Under the pieces are notes generated by a model that was given only the letters and a program-made list of their open reading frames with translations, did no database searches and was not told where the DNA came from. 64,000 nt of DNA from Ornithodoros turicata (lineage: Eukaryota > Arthropoda > Arachnida > Ixodida > Argasidae), in contig NC_088201.1 of the NCBI RefSeq assembly GCF_037126465.1, positions 3,105,001-3,169,000 of the forward strand, given 5' to 3'. This document shows positions 21,986 to 33,600 of the stretch, one piece after another. Numbering within the stretch: position 1 is the stretch's first letter; the number at the start of each line of letters is the position of its first letter. A program made the translations under genes and the position numbers.

Positions 21986-22183
21986 CAGCCAACCTTCCGT
22001 TCTCGTCCCCAAGGACCTACTCGCCCTATACTTCTCCCTGTGAGACCAGCTTCCCTCCTTCTCCTTATCTCTTCTTCCGCTTTCTCTATGTTGAATAAAG
22101 TGCTCATTTGCTGGTTTTGAGTCCTCCTTGCCAGTTCTTGTCACCGTGTCCGTCCTGTCTAAAGTTCTTCTTCTCCTTCATAT

Positions 22184-22565
22184 TGCCACGTATCATCTTT
22201 GAAGCGACCACACGGAACAGTACCAACGGACGTCGAGGCGTCGAGCGATGGGCTGAGATCCACCACGACACGCCGCGCTGATTAGCGAGCGATGCTTCCA
22301 GAAGCATCTGTTCGTTATTCGCTCGCATCAATCTCATGAACGGATCGACGACCTTGAAGAAGCTTCTCTACTTCCTCTCCTTCATCGACGCGCGCTTTCT
22401 ACAATGTTCGCCGCTGTGTATAAAAGCTTGTGAGCTCCCAGCCGGGGCATTCTTTACCTTCGTGGTTTTTGAGAGCTACCGCTCTTGTGTGTTAGACAGC
22501 CAAATAGCTGAATAAACCGTTCGCCGATTATTCGCCGTCTCGCTCGCCTGCCTTCATCCGTGACA
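22184..22565 (+). mobile_element. Solo LTR, 382 bp, with 4-bp target duplication
   Basis: Starts TGCCACGTATCATC, ends CCGTGACA (TG...CA form), and is flanked by ATAT at 22180-22183 and 22566-22569. TATAAAA at 22419-22425 and AATAAA at 22511-22516 are spaced like an LTR promoter and polyadenylation signal, giving the plus orientation. No internal region follows, so it formed by LTR-LTR recombination. The Ty3/Gypsy type is suggested by the short target duplication. Confidence 0.8.
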
Positions 22566-23009
22566 ATATGGATAATTCCCCCCTTCGTTGCTCCGCAGGC
22601 TCAAGGAGATGTTTCCATTCAATCGTATGCACCAGCTCGCTTGTCTACTCTACTTACGTTCAACGTTTCCGACGTTTTGACGTGCGTTGCGAAGGTAGCG
22701 GGATACCGGAAACGGCAGTAGTTGCGGAAGTGCGCCTCTCTAACTTTCCGATATGACACGGCGCGGCGCCACCTCCGGTTCTGCGCCCGATGCGCATCCA
22801 TGTAAACGGTGGCGCGCCGTCTTCTCTCCGGTTTCGACTCCATTCGATACGCTTGTATCGTATTCCTGTAAACACGGCTATATTTCCGACGGAAAATTCC
22901 TTCGCATCGCATATATCGAACTCTGTCTGGAGGGCATCCGTGACGCGGTCGAGAACAGCTACGATTACTGTGCTTGTGCGAAAACGCGCGTTGTCCCCCT
23001 TTTAATTAC

Positions 23010-23749
23010 TGTAGAAGTGTTTTTTTTCGCGTGGAATTATTTTTCGCGTTTTTCGCGCACACCTCCAAAATCGCGAACTTAAGTTCCCGCGAATAACCAT
23101 ATTAGGGCGAATGAGGGCGAAATGCGAATGGCCATATGAGGGCGAAAATCGTTCGGCGTTCGACGCTATACCGCGACTACCTGACTCCATGTAGCGTAGG
23201 CAGTTTAAGCAAGCGCAGAAGATTGTTTATCCCATCAGGCAAGATGAAAAGAAATGAAAATTCATCATGCTTTTGTTACTCCTATAACCGCTTTGCAGTA
23301 TACATGCAATATACCACTATACCACGAAGCCAGAACATGCCTTTCCCCGCATTTTCAAAACCAGCTTGAATGATAGTACCACATCTCAACCGAACTGGTC
23401 AGTGCCACGAGTGATAATTAATAAGAACTGCTAAGATAAACTGGCTAACTTGCACACGGCCAGTACTATGACCTCCTACAGGGCCCCTAAAGGCCATTTG
23501 ACAGGGCCTTTCCTCCCATCTCTGTGAGGAGAAGAAAGGAATAGACCTAGAATGCCGCAATCCACGTGAACATCGGATGCCTTAGTACGTGACGAAATAT
23601 GCCCGAGTATTGACGGCGGCACGATATAAAAGAGCAAAGCACTCCCGGAAACCTGTGTCGCGAATTTAAGTTCTCGCGAATCAATCCTCAAAGCAGCTCT
23701 GCTCGAAAACGCGAAAATATTTTCCACGCGGAAAAAACCACTTCTACAG
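23010..23749. mobile_element. Foldback MITE with TA target, 740 bp
   Basis: Ends CTGTAGAAGTG... and ...CACTTCTACAG, flanked by TA (23008-23009 and 23750-23751). Inverted sub-ends: TCGCGTGGAATTATTTTTCG, matched by CGAAAATATTTTCCACGCG, and CGAACTTAAGTTCCCGCGAA, matched near 23652-23670. No coding capacity recognised. Confidence 0.82.
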
Positions 23750-24059
23750 TAGTCGAGGTGTACGCCAAACGGGTATCTATCGATGACTCGCAAGGTCGAC
23801 GGAATTCTGGGATTATTTCACCCGTCGTATATGGATCGCTTGCGTGTGTCACAGTTCCGTGTTTACATTTGTCCGTTCGTCAACGAAAGTTCCCTCGGGG
23901 TATATGGACATGTCCACTCGCGGTTACTAGGGGGATCTTGTTTGCGATAGCTGCCGTTCAATCTCTGGCGTGCAGAAACAATGCGGTATATACGCTACAG
24001 TCGACAGAAAACCCAAGTTAATTTTCATCACTTACGTGGGATACCTGCAGTCTTCAAAG

Positions 24060-24330
24060 CAAAAGCCACATTTACTAGAGACAGTTTTGAGAAAAACATC
24101 AAATATCCTCCTACAATATAATGAGAGAGCTAAATTACTCGACACATACTTTCAATCTGTCTTTCTAAACGCGCGCGCAGGTGAAAATGTTTGTAATGTT
24201 GCACATGAAATGCATGAAGCGATGCCCAGTGTGATCTTTGATGCGGATGGTATTCGCCAGATTTTTGGAAAACTTGATCAGAACAAAAGTAGCGGGCCGG
24301 ATGACATATCGCTATATAGGGTTCTGCGCT
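24060..24330 (+). pseudogene. Jockey/CR1-type LINE fragment: start of reverse transcriptase
   Basis: NERAKLLDTYFQSVF then IRQIFGKLDQNKSSGPDDIS, the conserved linker and first block leading into non-LTR reverse transcriptase. The frame runs from 23970 and loses similarity after about 24325, before the catalytic blocks. Both ends are truncated. Confidence 0.65.
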
Positions 24331-24411
24331 TTCGGTGTAACTGCAGAGGTGGTCAAATGGTCGTTAAAAAGAGAAAAAGGAAAAGAGAAGACAAATGAAG
24401 TGTGATACGAG

Positions 24412-24722
24412 GTGGCTCCGAAATGGAAAATCTGTGATTTCGAAAAGCAGTAAATAGTTACCTAGAAAAGTATCTAGTTACAGTTAAAAGTTACATTTTC
24501 CGTACCAGTAACTATAGTTACACTCAATAGTTACATTTATTTTTGCAACTGGTTACTGTACCTAGTTACTTGTAACTAAGTTACTTCCCAAGACGCCCCC
24601 CTGTCCCCCACTCCTTCCTGCTGTCCTCACTCCATCTGTCCACGTCTGTACGCCGCTCATAGCCACAGTTGCTTCGCGGCGCTAACACGCAATCAAAAAA
24701 AAAAAAAAACTTCCCAAGACTG
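24412..24722. mobile_element. hAT-type remnant with TAACTAGTTAC-like motifs
   Basis: Repeated AGTTAC/GTAACT motifs over 24440-24590, ending TTACTTCCCAAGAC; a second ACTTCCCAAGACTG follows at about 24709-24722. The end matches the CAGTCTTGGG terminus of the hAT element at 45970-46962. The left terminus is missing. Confidence 0.5.
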
Positions 24723-24777
24723 GAAGGAAGAGAACGAGAACTTGGTATTGGCGAGGTGCTTGTGCCATTAATGCTCT

Positions 24778-25073
24778 CCAATAGGGTTTATTCATTGACG
24801 TCACCTCACCGCCATACTGTAGGTCCCTCGAAGTTATGTTCCCGCATTCGTTCGCTGCCATATGCTTTTTTGGCTGACGTGGAAAACATGGAAATTGTTT
24901 GGATATGCTACAAATCACACAGCACAATAACTTTGAGACACCAAATATACGGTGGGTGCGTTATGGTTAGCGGCTTGGATGGGACCTATAATATGACGGC
25001 CGATGCAGCACATCTGCCTGCAAGCGACAGTGGCGGTCTCCTGCGGATGACGTCATGTGAATAAACCCTATTG
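24778..25073. mobile_element. MITE with about 40-bp TIRs
   Basis: CCAATAGGGTTTATTCATTG at the left and GTGAATAAACCCTATTGG at the right are inverted, extending through TGACGTCA and CCGCCA/TGGCGG. A clear target duplication was not read. The hAT-like pseudogene begins just right of it. Confidence 0.7.
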
Positions 25074-25084
25074 GCGTGTAGCGA

Positions 25085-25403
25085 AGCTGTGGCTGTCCTC
25101 CCGTTCCAGCTGGTCACTTCCTGGTGCGGGAAACGTTCATCTGGTTCGCGCGCGCGCATTTCCCGAATGGACAACAGACTTATCACGAAATTTATTCCAC
25201 GATCAAGGACGGTTCTTTGTGGCACAAGCTCATAGGGGTGTCAGCAACTCGGTGGTTGAGCATCGCGATGGCCCTGCGCCCCATATTGACGCAGGGGCTT
25301 GAGCGCGCTCGAGACGTTTTTCGACATAGCGAAAGCTCAAGAGAGGTGCTACACGGCGAGGTTGCTTGCAGAGGTGTACAACGACCAGACATGTACAAGA
25401 TAC
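25085..25403 (+). pseudogene. hAT-transposase-like protein, part 1
   Basis: ETFIWFARAHF, then SATRWLSIAMALRPILTQ, then in the adjacent frame ETFFDIAKAQERCYTARLLA. The RWLS segment and the YTARLL(A)E-YND stretch are typical of hAT-derived transposase-like proteins, including DUF4371/ZBED-type domesticated ones. Frameshifts at about 25300 and 25395 mark it as decayed. It is continuous in content with the pieces at 26093 and 26873. Confidence 0.6.
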
Positions 25404-26085
25404 TCAAAAATTTATTTAAGATAAGATAATAAATGCTGCCGTTAGAATGTAATTAAGATAGAGTATAAATACATGAAAATTAAAGTAATTAAGATAGAGT
25501 ACGAAATACTTCAAAAAGTATTTGAAATAGAAAAGATACTATTTATCCTTGAACACAAAAAGTCACCGGTCAATACGGCAAGTCGCCGCTATGTGACACA
25601 AATCACCTAAACCCCGCGTACTACGCAAGCCGTCCCTGTGTGATAGGAGTCATCTAAACACAAGTCCCAAAAAGATGACAAAGAGATAGCACATAACTCC
25701 ACTAAGTATATATGTGACCCAGAACAAAGCAAACTTCTAGCAGGTCCCTGCTCGGCGAGGTCAGAATTCGGCGTCAACCGTCACTCGCCAAGGATTAGTA
25801 CACACGGGGCAAGATCTCTAAATGGAGACTTACAAGAAGGGCCAATGTCCGGGTCAAGTCCAAGGGACTCAGGAAATTTCCACAGAACAAGCAAGATAAT
25901 GGAAAGACGAGACGAGACGAGTTTGAGAGGGAGATCCAAAATATGTAATTAGAGTATTGAGTAGAAAATACCAGATAATGTATTTTAAATAGAGTACAGA
26001 TACACAAAACAAAAAAGTATTGAGTAGAGTACCAAATAACGCAAATTGTATTTAAAATACAGTATTTTAAATACAATACTCTAAA
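25404..26085. mobile_element. AT-rich insertion splitting the hAT-like pseudogene
   Basis: GTACAAG occurs at both junctions (left about 25392-25398, right about 26089-26095), consistent with a 7-8 bp target duplication. The interior has repeated AAGATAGAGTA and GTATTTTAAATAC motifs. Removing the insertion brings the coding similarity on both sides together. The ends are not sharply defined. Confidence 0.6.
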
Positions 26086-26092
26086 TACGTAC

Positions 26093-26262
26093 AAGTCTGA
26101 CAACGACGAGGTCAACTTGTTGTTCCTTCAGTTCGTGAATCCAGTAATTGAGGAGTTCGAGGGGACAAACAAGTTGGTTGAAGCAGAAAGTCGTGACCCG
26201 TGTAAGCTGTACGAGGACCCTGTGCTCTTTGTGAGAAATCTCTTGAGACGTGTGGTACTGCC
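26093..26262 (+). pseudogene. hAT-transposase-like protein, part 2
   Basis: EVNLLFLQFVNPVIEEF, then ESRDPCKLYEDPVLF, then LLRRVVLP. This is the middle of the hAT-like domain, where related proteins have a conserved FL.PV..E..R.N block. It ends exactly at the 8-bp target of the next element. Confidence 0.6.
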
Positions 26263-26872
26263 CAGTGATGGCCACTAACTACTTCTAGAGTAGTTGAACT
26301 GTAACTACTAAGTACTTCGCGATGGAGTAGTTTAACTAGCAGTTCAACTACTTTTCAGAGGAGGTAGTGAAAACTACTTCTTTAACTACTGCAATGTATC
26401 TTAACTATATATAACTACTTAACGTTGTCCATCAACACCAATCCCATACTATAGTGTTCTTGGACACCTAAATATGAATCACAAGCAGTGATACAAGTGA
26501 AGGTTTAGTACACATGCACGGCACAATTGCTCTGCACCTCCGTTCTCATCAAACAAGTAGCTCAAGGGAAAAGTCGGACATGGTAGAAAGCGCACACAAA
26601 CACGGACTAGAAGAAGACAGCACCAGCGCAACACCGACAACACAAGCAGAAAAGTCGGAAGCACAATCGTGCCGTAAAGCTTGCGGCAAAGTCGGAAGTA
26701 GTTGGCGCCTGCAGTAACCTAACTACTGTAGTTGACTACTCGAAATAGTAGTTTAACAAGTAGTTGCCACTACATTTGTGCAAGTAGTTGGTAACTACTT
26801 TTTAACTACAATCCGGTAGTTTAACTAGTAGTTTATAACTACACGTAGTTAACTATATACTGGCCATCACTG
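26263..26872. mobile_element. hAT MITE, 610 bp, exact 8-bp target duplication
   Basis: Ends CAGTGATGGCC... and ...GGCCATCACTG. GTACTGCC flanks both sides (26255-26262 and 26873-26880), the 8-bp duplication diagnostic of hAT. The interior is dominated by AACTACT/AGTAGTT repeats. It interrupts the hAT-like coding sequence. Confidence 0.9.
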
Positions 26873-27215
26873 GTACTGCCTGACTTTGCATCACCTGGAT
26901 GTGACTGGGAGTCGCGCGTTCTCCATGTTAAAGCTTCTAACTTTGGAACAACGTTTCAGCAAGCACTTGAAACGGCCCCAAACCTTTCTGAGGAGGAGAA
27001 AACAGAGAGAATGGATCGCTGTCGTCAGCTTTTGGTTTCTGCAATCAAAGCTGTCCTCAAGCGTATTCCTTCAAACCTCCAGGTAATGGAAAGCCTAAAA
27101 CTGTTTGATTGATAGTCTGTGGAGTCGAAAAAGTTTGCCGACGTTCTCCGAGCCTTCCGAAGTTTTTGTCGCATATCGATTGCGGTTGCAGCAATGGAGA
27201 GACTCAACGTCTGAC
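26873..27215 (+). pseudogene. hAT-transposase-like protein, part 3
   Basis: LP-D-FASPGCDWESRVLHVKA continues across the removed element in one frame, then EEEKTERMDRCRQLLVSAIK and LKRIPSNLQVMESL, stopping at about 27111. After a shift, FADVLRAFRSFCR may continue to about 27210. The C-terminal dimerisation region is not seen. Confidence 0.55.
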
Positions 27216-27255
27216 TTCTAGATCAACGTAGCGGATTCTACAAATAGCGTACATG

Positions 27256-28595
27256 TAGGGAGTGACTTTTTCGGGTTAAACCTGATTCCACCCGGTTATC
27301 CCCCCTCCCCCCCCCCCCTCCCCGAACTGACCTCCGACCAATTCGACTTAAACCCGATTTCTCCCCGAATTCCAGTCGCTATGAAATCCTTAAAGGGCGG
27401 CCCGCATACGACGTTTTCTCGACGCAGGAACGCCGAGCGCTCGGCATTTTTACGTTCAGCTCCACGAACAATAGCCGTCGAGCGGGAACGCCGACATCTG
27501 AGGCGAACAGATCGGAGCGGCAAGCGCAGGAAGCGACGTGTCGGTCTTGACCAATCGCATGCTTGGCCGGAAACGACCGTCTCCACAGCCGCTCAGCTGT
27601 GTGGGCATAGACGGTGTGGTCGCGAAGTACGCGCAAGTGGAAGACGGAATGAAGTGGACCAGGCAGAATTGGCAGGAAATGAAAATGAATGTGGACACAG
27701 GAGCGACAAAACGCATACCGTCCCACTTGCTAGCCATTGTTCGATTGTCGTTTCCCTCTGGCCTAGATATCGCTGCACCCAGTAGAGTGTTCTCAACGGT
27801 CTCCTTCAATCCTTCTACCGCAACATCTGTCACTTTTAGAGAAGAAACAGTTTTCTTTATTTTTTAACAGCAGCAGCAATTTTCGCCTTTGGGCCATACT
27901 GGGAGACGCGGGATAACAGCGGACGGAAGCGGAAGTACAAGCAAGAGATTTCCACGTTGATGGTCGGCGCGCCTTGGTTATTGCCTTTGGTTACCAGATA
28001 TTGTATTTACACAAAGTTATGCTGCATGTTTTTCAAGTGATATCTGTCGAGTATGTTATGCCAGCCTATAATAGCTCTTACTCATGACGAGAAATGCCGC
28101 CAGGGGCCTCGAGTACAAACTTTGCGCCGGCTCCTAAGCTGCGCCGAGAAAACGCCGTTTGCGGGTGGGCCCGACGTTTCTCCATCGGGAGCGACGTCAC
28201 GACCTCAAAGCTCGGCGTATCTGCGTCGAGGAAACGTCGTATGCGGTTCCCGCTTTAGTGACATGTTCACTCAAGACGAACAAAGGTCGCCACGCGTAAC
28301 GCGTGTAAGAATGGGTCACTTACGTTCCCAGCAATACACCCATGTGTGTTGACACTGTCTATGTCCTCAGGGGATTACCGCTGGAAGGTGACGATCCCGC
28401 AAAAACAAGAAAAAAAAGAAAGAGGGATTATGAAAGGGCTTAATAGACGAGAGGAGAAACAAAAACACCCGATAACACCCGAAGACACAATTATCGCCCG
28501 ATTTCTCCCCGAATTACAGATTTTAAAATAGCGCCCGATTTTTACCCCCCGAATCTGGGAAAGGCATTCAACCCGGAAAAAGTCACTCCCTACGT
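27256..28595. mobile_element. TIR element, 1.34 kb, with inner inverted pair
   Basis: Ends GTAGGGAGTGACTTTTTCGG and (complement) ...AAAAAGTCACTCCCTAC; flanking GTACAT and GTATAT may be a mutated target duplication. A second inverted pair, CGCATACGACGTTTTCTCGA at about 27400 and TCGAGGAAACGTCGTATGCG at about 28224, lies inside, suggesting a nested element. A 109-codon frame at 27538-27867 has no domain I recognise. Confidence 0.65.
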
Positions 28596-28599
28596 ATAT

Positions 28600-29334
28600 G
28601 CCAGAAAACGTTCCAGCCTTGTATTAAGCCTCCTATGCCTGCCACTCTAGTTGCCACGCGTTGAACGCGTTTTCATGGTGAAGGTCTCTCTGACAAAGAC
28701 AGGCCTTAGAAATAAGATGTCCCATGATGCCCTTGAAAACGTGCTCCACGTGAAAATTCGCGTTGCGTAGCAAAGGACGTTGCTGACTTTATGCCTTCGG
28801 AAGAGTTTCTTAAGAAATTTAACGGCGCAATAATGTATTCGTAATTCTGTTTTGAGCACGAGCTTGTGTTCAAGTATTTTTGTGATATTTTGTGATGTTC
28901 AAGATAGTTTGTGATACTATTTATAGTTGGAGTCAGCGAAATATTATGCTGCCCACACTGGGCATCTGTAAGTCGAGTTCTAGTCTTCCGCGGTCCCGGA
29001 GCGAGGTGTTTACTTGAATTTTAGCCATACAGGAACGATAAAAGGCAATAAACGCTTTGGCAATTTTTTGGTTAGGCGATATAGTTTTTGATTTCGCTAT
29101 TTTTCGGCTTCTTCTCTGCCGCGGCCCCCATCGGGATCTGGCAACCCTGGATCGGGAGTGGATACTCTTGGGTTTGCCGACGGTAATGCCGACGGTAATG
29201 GCGGCGGTAATGGCGGCAGATTTCATTTCTGTTTAGCAACGCGATTGTAGGTTTATCTTATTTCTGTGTGACCAGCGTGGAAAAGTCGACCGAGGTAGCC
29301 TGTGACACGCAGTGGGAAACAGCAGGAAACAAAA
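28600..29334. other. No gene recognised; includes probable 5'UTR of the LINE
   Basis: ACGGTAATGCCG/GGCGGTAATGGC units repeat at 29175-29220. The 5' boundary of the LINE that starts coding at 29335 was not found by eye. Confidence 0.35.
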
Positions 29335-30615
29335 ATGGGAAAGAAGGTAGACGACCTAGTGCAGTGCAGTGCATGCAGACGTTGGTGCTATTTGGACGAG
29401 ACACCATTCAACAACATCCAAGAAGCGGAAAAAGTGACGTTCAATTGCACCGTATGTACGCAAATGAACCTGTTTCGAAGCATGTGGGAAGGTAAGCTCC
29501 AAGAAGAAATAGCGGCCCGACAAAGAGACATGGACAACCAAAAGTTTAAGCAAGAGGATGATATAAGAAACTTAGAAAGGCAATACTCAGAAAAGGTGGT
29601 TCAGCTGCAGCTGAAAATAGAGGAGCTTGAAGCAAAAATAAGAGAAATGGAGGGCCAACAGCAGAGGACAAGTGAGATAATGACAGACGTCGCCAGTGAA
29701 ACCGAAACTGATACCTATGAACGACAGACGCGAACGGTATCGGCAGAAAACACGCAAATCACGCACAACGTCAGGGAGGAATACAACAAGACTGCAAATA
29801 TGGCAGAGAGCGACGGAAGGAGGAATGACAGCAGCAGCGATGCAACAGAACCGGACCAAAGTGGAGATCGGATGCACAATCACGGGGTGCATGATGAACG
29901 CCAGTCCCACCAAGTAAAGTCCCAAGTAGCAACAGGAAAGCGAGTGGCGATATTAGTGGGAGACTCTAATATGAGACGCATGACCGAAACAATACGCCGA
30001 AAAACACAGAACACAGATGACGTAAAAATATGTGTAAAAGGCGGAGCGGGAGTGGAACAAATCCTCCAACAAGCAGCTCTCCAGCTGAATAAAGTGGGAG
30101 CAAATGAGGCCCTAATGATAATCCAAGCTGGAACAAATGATCTTCTAACAGGTACCCCAGCTGACGTGGTAGCAAGTGAGTTGAAGGAGTGGGTGACGTG
30201 GGCAGCTGCAGAGCACCCCAATGTGGCTTTCGAGTTATGCACAGTTCCTGGCATTTATCAGCAGGGACCTGAACTACAAGCTGCTGCAACAGACCTTAAC
30301 AAGGCTATATATAGGATCAACAGAGAGGAGAACAGCAGTACCAACATCAGCTTGATAAAAACACCGTGGTGGCCAGAAGCTATGGATACTGATGGCATCC
30401 ATTATAACGAGGAAGCATCCACTAGACTAGCCTTTAGGTTGGGAAACAAGGTGGCAGCTTTTTTAGATCTCCCGACTGTATATATTCCGACCCCGGAATA
30501 TGTGGGAAGACCACGACAAAGAAGACCTCCCCATCGGAAAACCACAGACCTGGTGGATGTACTAATAAGTGCCCTAAGAAGATGCAGGGAAGAACCCCCT
30601 CACAGGAGGTGGTAG
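29335..30615 (+). CDS. LINE ORF1 protein: PHD-like zinc finger, coiled coil, SGNH esterase domain
   Basis: 426 codons from ATG 29335, chosen because it immediately precedes the first conserved Cys pair. Residues 11-41 form a PHD-like cluster (CSACRRWC, then CTVC). Residues about 52-110 are heptad-rich and charged, a likely coiled coil for multimerisation. An acidic/polar linker follows. Residues 203-360 carry the SGNH hydrolase blocks: VGDSN with Ser211 (block I), GTND at 266-269 (block III) and DGIH with Asp353/His356 (block V). In CR1-group elements ORF1p binds element RNA, and the esterase-like domain is thought to act in membrane or RNP interactions. Overlaps ORF2 by 34 nt. Confidence 0.9.
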   Translation: MGKKVDDLVQCSACRRWCYLDETPFNNIQEAEKVTFNCTVCTQMNLFRSMWEGKLQEEIAARQRDMDNQKFKQEDDIRNLERQYSEKVVQLQLKIEELEAKIREMEGQQQRTSEIMTDVASETETDTYERQTRTVSAENTQITHNVREEYNKTANMAESDGRRNDSSSDATEPDQSGDRMHNHGVHDERQSHQVKSQVATGKRVAILVGDSNMRRMTETIRRKTQNTDDVKICVKGGAGVEQILQQAALQLNKVGANEALMIIQAGTNDLLTGTPADVVASELKEWVTWAAAEHPNVAFELCTVPGIYQQGPELQAAATDLNKAIYRINREENSSTNISLIKTPWWPEAMDTDGIHYNEEASTRLAFRLGNKVAAFLDLPTVYIPTPEYVGRPRQRRPPHRKTTDLVDVLISALRRCREEPPHRRW

Positions 30616-33600
30616 AACCGGCAACACAAAATGATAGTCAAACAAAGGCGAACAACAAAGCAAAAGGGGGCAGACACAGGAGAAGAAGGGCAAGACGGAA
30701 AATAACAATAGCATTCCTGAACATACAGGGAGGACGTAGAGAGCAAAAATGGACAGAGATACAGGACATGATAAATACAGGTGCAATAGATATCTATGGA
30801 ATTGCAGAAACACACCTAAGGAATGAAGAAGTACCCCCCCTACATGGCAATATGCGATGGGAAGCATGCAATAGATCAGATGGAGAAAGATTAGGTGGGG
30901 GTTTAGGAGTCATCACTGGAAATAACATGAGATGGAGCCGCACAAAGTTGCAGTGCAAAGAACATATGTGGATACAAGGGTCGATCGGAAAAAGCTATGT
31001 ATACTTAGCAGTGGTCTATCTATGGACTGGACGGAACTCCCAAACCCAGAATGACGAAATACTAAAGTGTTTGGACCATGACATTACAGAACTACGGAAC
31101 AAAGGGGAAATACTCATTATGGGAGATTTCAACGCCCATATAGAGGAGCTGGACGGACAAACCGATCGCCAGGGCATTGAACTGAAGAACTTTATAGACA
31201 AACATAACCTCATCTTGGGAAACCTCATGGGCAAATGCAAAGGGAAATATACGTGGAGTGCCAGGGGGAGGAGGAGTTGTATAGACTATTGTCTCCTGTC
31301 CCCTCAGTTAGCAAGGAAAGTAAATGAGATCCATGTGGATGAAGAAGGGTTGTGGAGTGTGGGTAGTGACCACAATAGAATTTCAATCTCTTTTGAGAGC
31401 AGACAACGAAACCCACCACAAAGTAAGAGAACAAGAATTGCAACAGAACAAGAAGCAGATATTGCATTAAAGCTGGAGAACCAGGACCTAACAAGCATAA
31501 CATATCAAGACTGGACAGCCCTTCTGGCAACTCAAGGAAGGACAAAAGAAGTGGAATCTGAACCCAACAGCAAAAGATTAAAGAAATGGTGGGATAAAGA
31601 GGTTAAAGGTAGCATTAAGAAAAGAAAAGAAGCACTATCCCTACATAGGAAAGCAGTAAAGGATCAGGAAACTCACTTAATTGAGACAACGTGGCAAGAG
31701 TACCGCAAGTATAAACAGGAAGCGGCTGAATTAATACAGCACAAAATCAGGCAGGTGGACCTAGACTTCATTAGATCATTAAGAACAGCAGGAAAGAAAG
31801 CACCAACAAAGTTTTGGAAGTATATTAAGTCCTTATCACGAAAAAACCAGACCAATGGCCATGACCCCCAGACGGGCCCATGCACGGAAAAGGAGCTGGA
31901 GAGCTTGCAGGATTGGATGACTCAACAAATGGCAGGTGAACTGCAACCCATGGCAACGGAAACACATACAGAAGCAACGGATGGGGTAACAGTGGCTGGG
32001 ATAGACATGGTCACAGAACAGGAAGTGAGAAGAGCGCTGCGTAAACTCGATGCTAGCAGTAGCAGAGGCCCAGATGCAGTGTCCCCAAAGGTACTCAAGG
32101 AATTGGGCCCAAAAGGAAGAGAGCATCTGAGAAAACTATTCAATGAAGTTATCACAACATGCCAAGTACCAATAGAATGGAAGAAGGCAGATATCACTAT
32201 GATCTACAAAGGCAAAGGCTCAAACACTGACTTCAATAATTACCGTCCCATCGCCGTAACTTCATCAATCTACAGGACATTTGCAAGAATAATTGGGAAC
32301 AGACTAGAAGAACAAGTAGAGCAAAGGGGAATTTTCGGAGAAATGCAAAATGGGTTCAGGAAGGAGCGAAGACTGGAGGACAATATTTTTATTCTTACAC
32401 AGCTATTGGATATTACAAAAAGGCAAAAGAGAAGCTTGTACCTGGCATTTTTGGATATTAGGAAAGCTTATGACTCAGTAGTACATGACATACTATGGAA
32501 TGTACTAAGAAACTACAGTATGGACAAGGACCTTATAAAAATTATACAAGCTCTATATAATGGCATCACTGCATCAGCAAAGTGGAAGGGAAGATTCACT
32601 GGCTCGATCGAAGTTAAGAAAGGACTAAGGCAAGGCTGCCCCATATCGCCAATACTATTCAACTTATACATTGCCGAGCTAGAAGAAAGACTAAAGACAA
32701 TGGACATGGGAATAAAGCTAAAGTATTGGGAAAATGGGACACAACAGGTGCTGACAATCCCAGGGCTTTTATACGCAGATGACCTCGTGCTGATTTCGGA
32801 AGGAAAGAAAGAGTTACAAGAGATGCTAAATCAATGCGGAAAGTTTGCAGAGGAGAGAGGTCTGCAATTTAACACACAAAAATCTGCCATACTGAGCTGG
32901 GATGAAAAGGACGACGGAATAGAACTTACTGTTCAGGGTACAGCAATACCATACCAGGAAATGTACACCTACCTCGGCATCGACATAGCAACTACACAGA
33001 CCAGCCTCCAAGATTATGAGAAAAAAATACGAACAAAAGCACAGCAGGCAATTGGGTACCTGAACAGGGTGGCACAATGGAGTTTCCACTATCCATTGGT
33101 GGTACGAGAACTATGGAAAACAGTGGTAGTGCCCACAATTACATATGCCAATGGAGCAGTCTGCATATACTCAAACACAAGAGAATTTCTAGAACGCAAA
33201 CAGCGAGAAATAGGAAGAATGGCCCTGAGAGGCCACAGATCCGTACCGAACGAAATAGTAATGGGTGACCTAGGAATCTCCACTTTTGAAGCCAGAGAAG
33301 CATATAGCAAAATAACATATGAAAGCCGGTTAATAGATATGGAAGAACACAGATGGCCAAGAATAATATACAAGATTACAATTCTAATGGGAATGCCGAC
33401 TAGGTGGAATCTGAGAACTCGGAAATTGGAAGAAAAATACAACATACCAGTCATGCTTATAGAACGCTCTTCACCAAAATTATCAGACAAAGAAATACGG
33501 GAACGAATTGAGGAAGTGGAGACGGAGGCTTGGAGAAAGAGAATGGAAGGAAAACCAGCACTTGAGACATACAGAAAGGGGAAAACTACAATAGCAAATG

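Larger units (their letters stand above)
18676..22159. mobile_element. 3.5-kb inverted structure built from Penelope-like 3' ends
   Basis: The ends GACAGGACGGACACGG and CCGTGTCCGTCCTGTC are flanked by TA on both sides. The left arm (to about 19390) and right arm (from about 21165) are inverted copies: AAAACCAGCAAATGAGCA with its complement near 22085-22120, TTTTTAAAAGTTGGGTGG with its complement near 21598, and CGACCTACTTAATAAGAGA with its complement near 21185. Each arm carries its own later insertion. The arms encode a GIY-YIG-like C-terminus, so a tail-to-tail pair of Penelope-like elements is the simplest reading. A DNA transposon with long TIRs is the alternative. Confidence 0.65.

Noticed and set aside
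27538..27867. DTGA-containing frame as a second retropepsin
   Set aside because: MNVDTGATKRIPS has the tetrapeptide, but no hydrophobic beta-strand context or downstream pol motifs; left unassigned within a TIR element.
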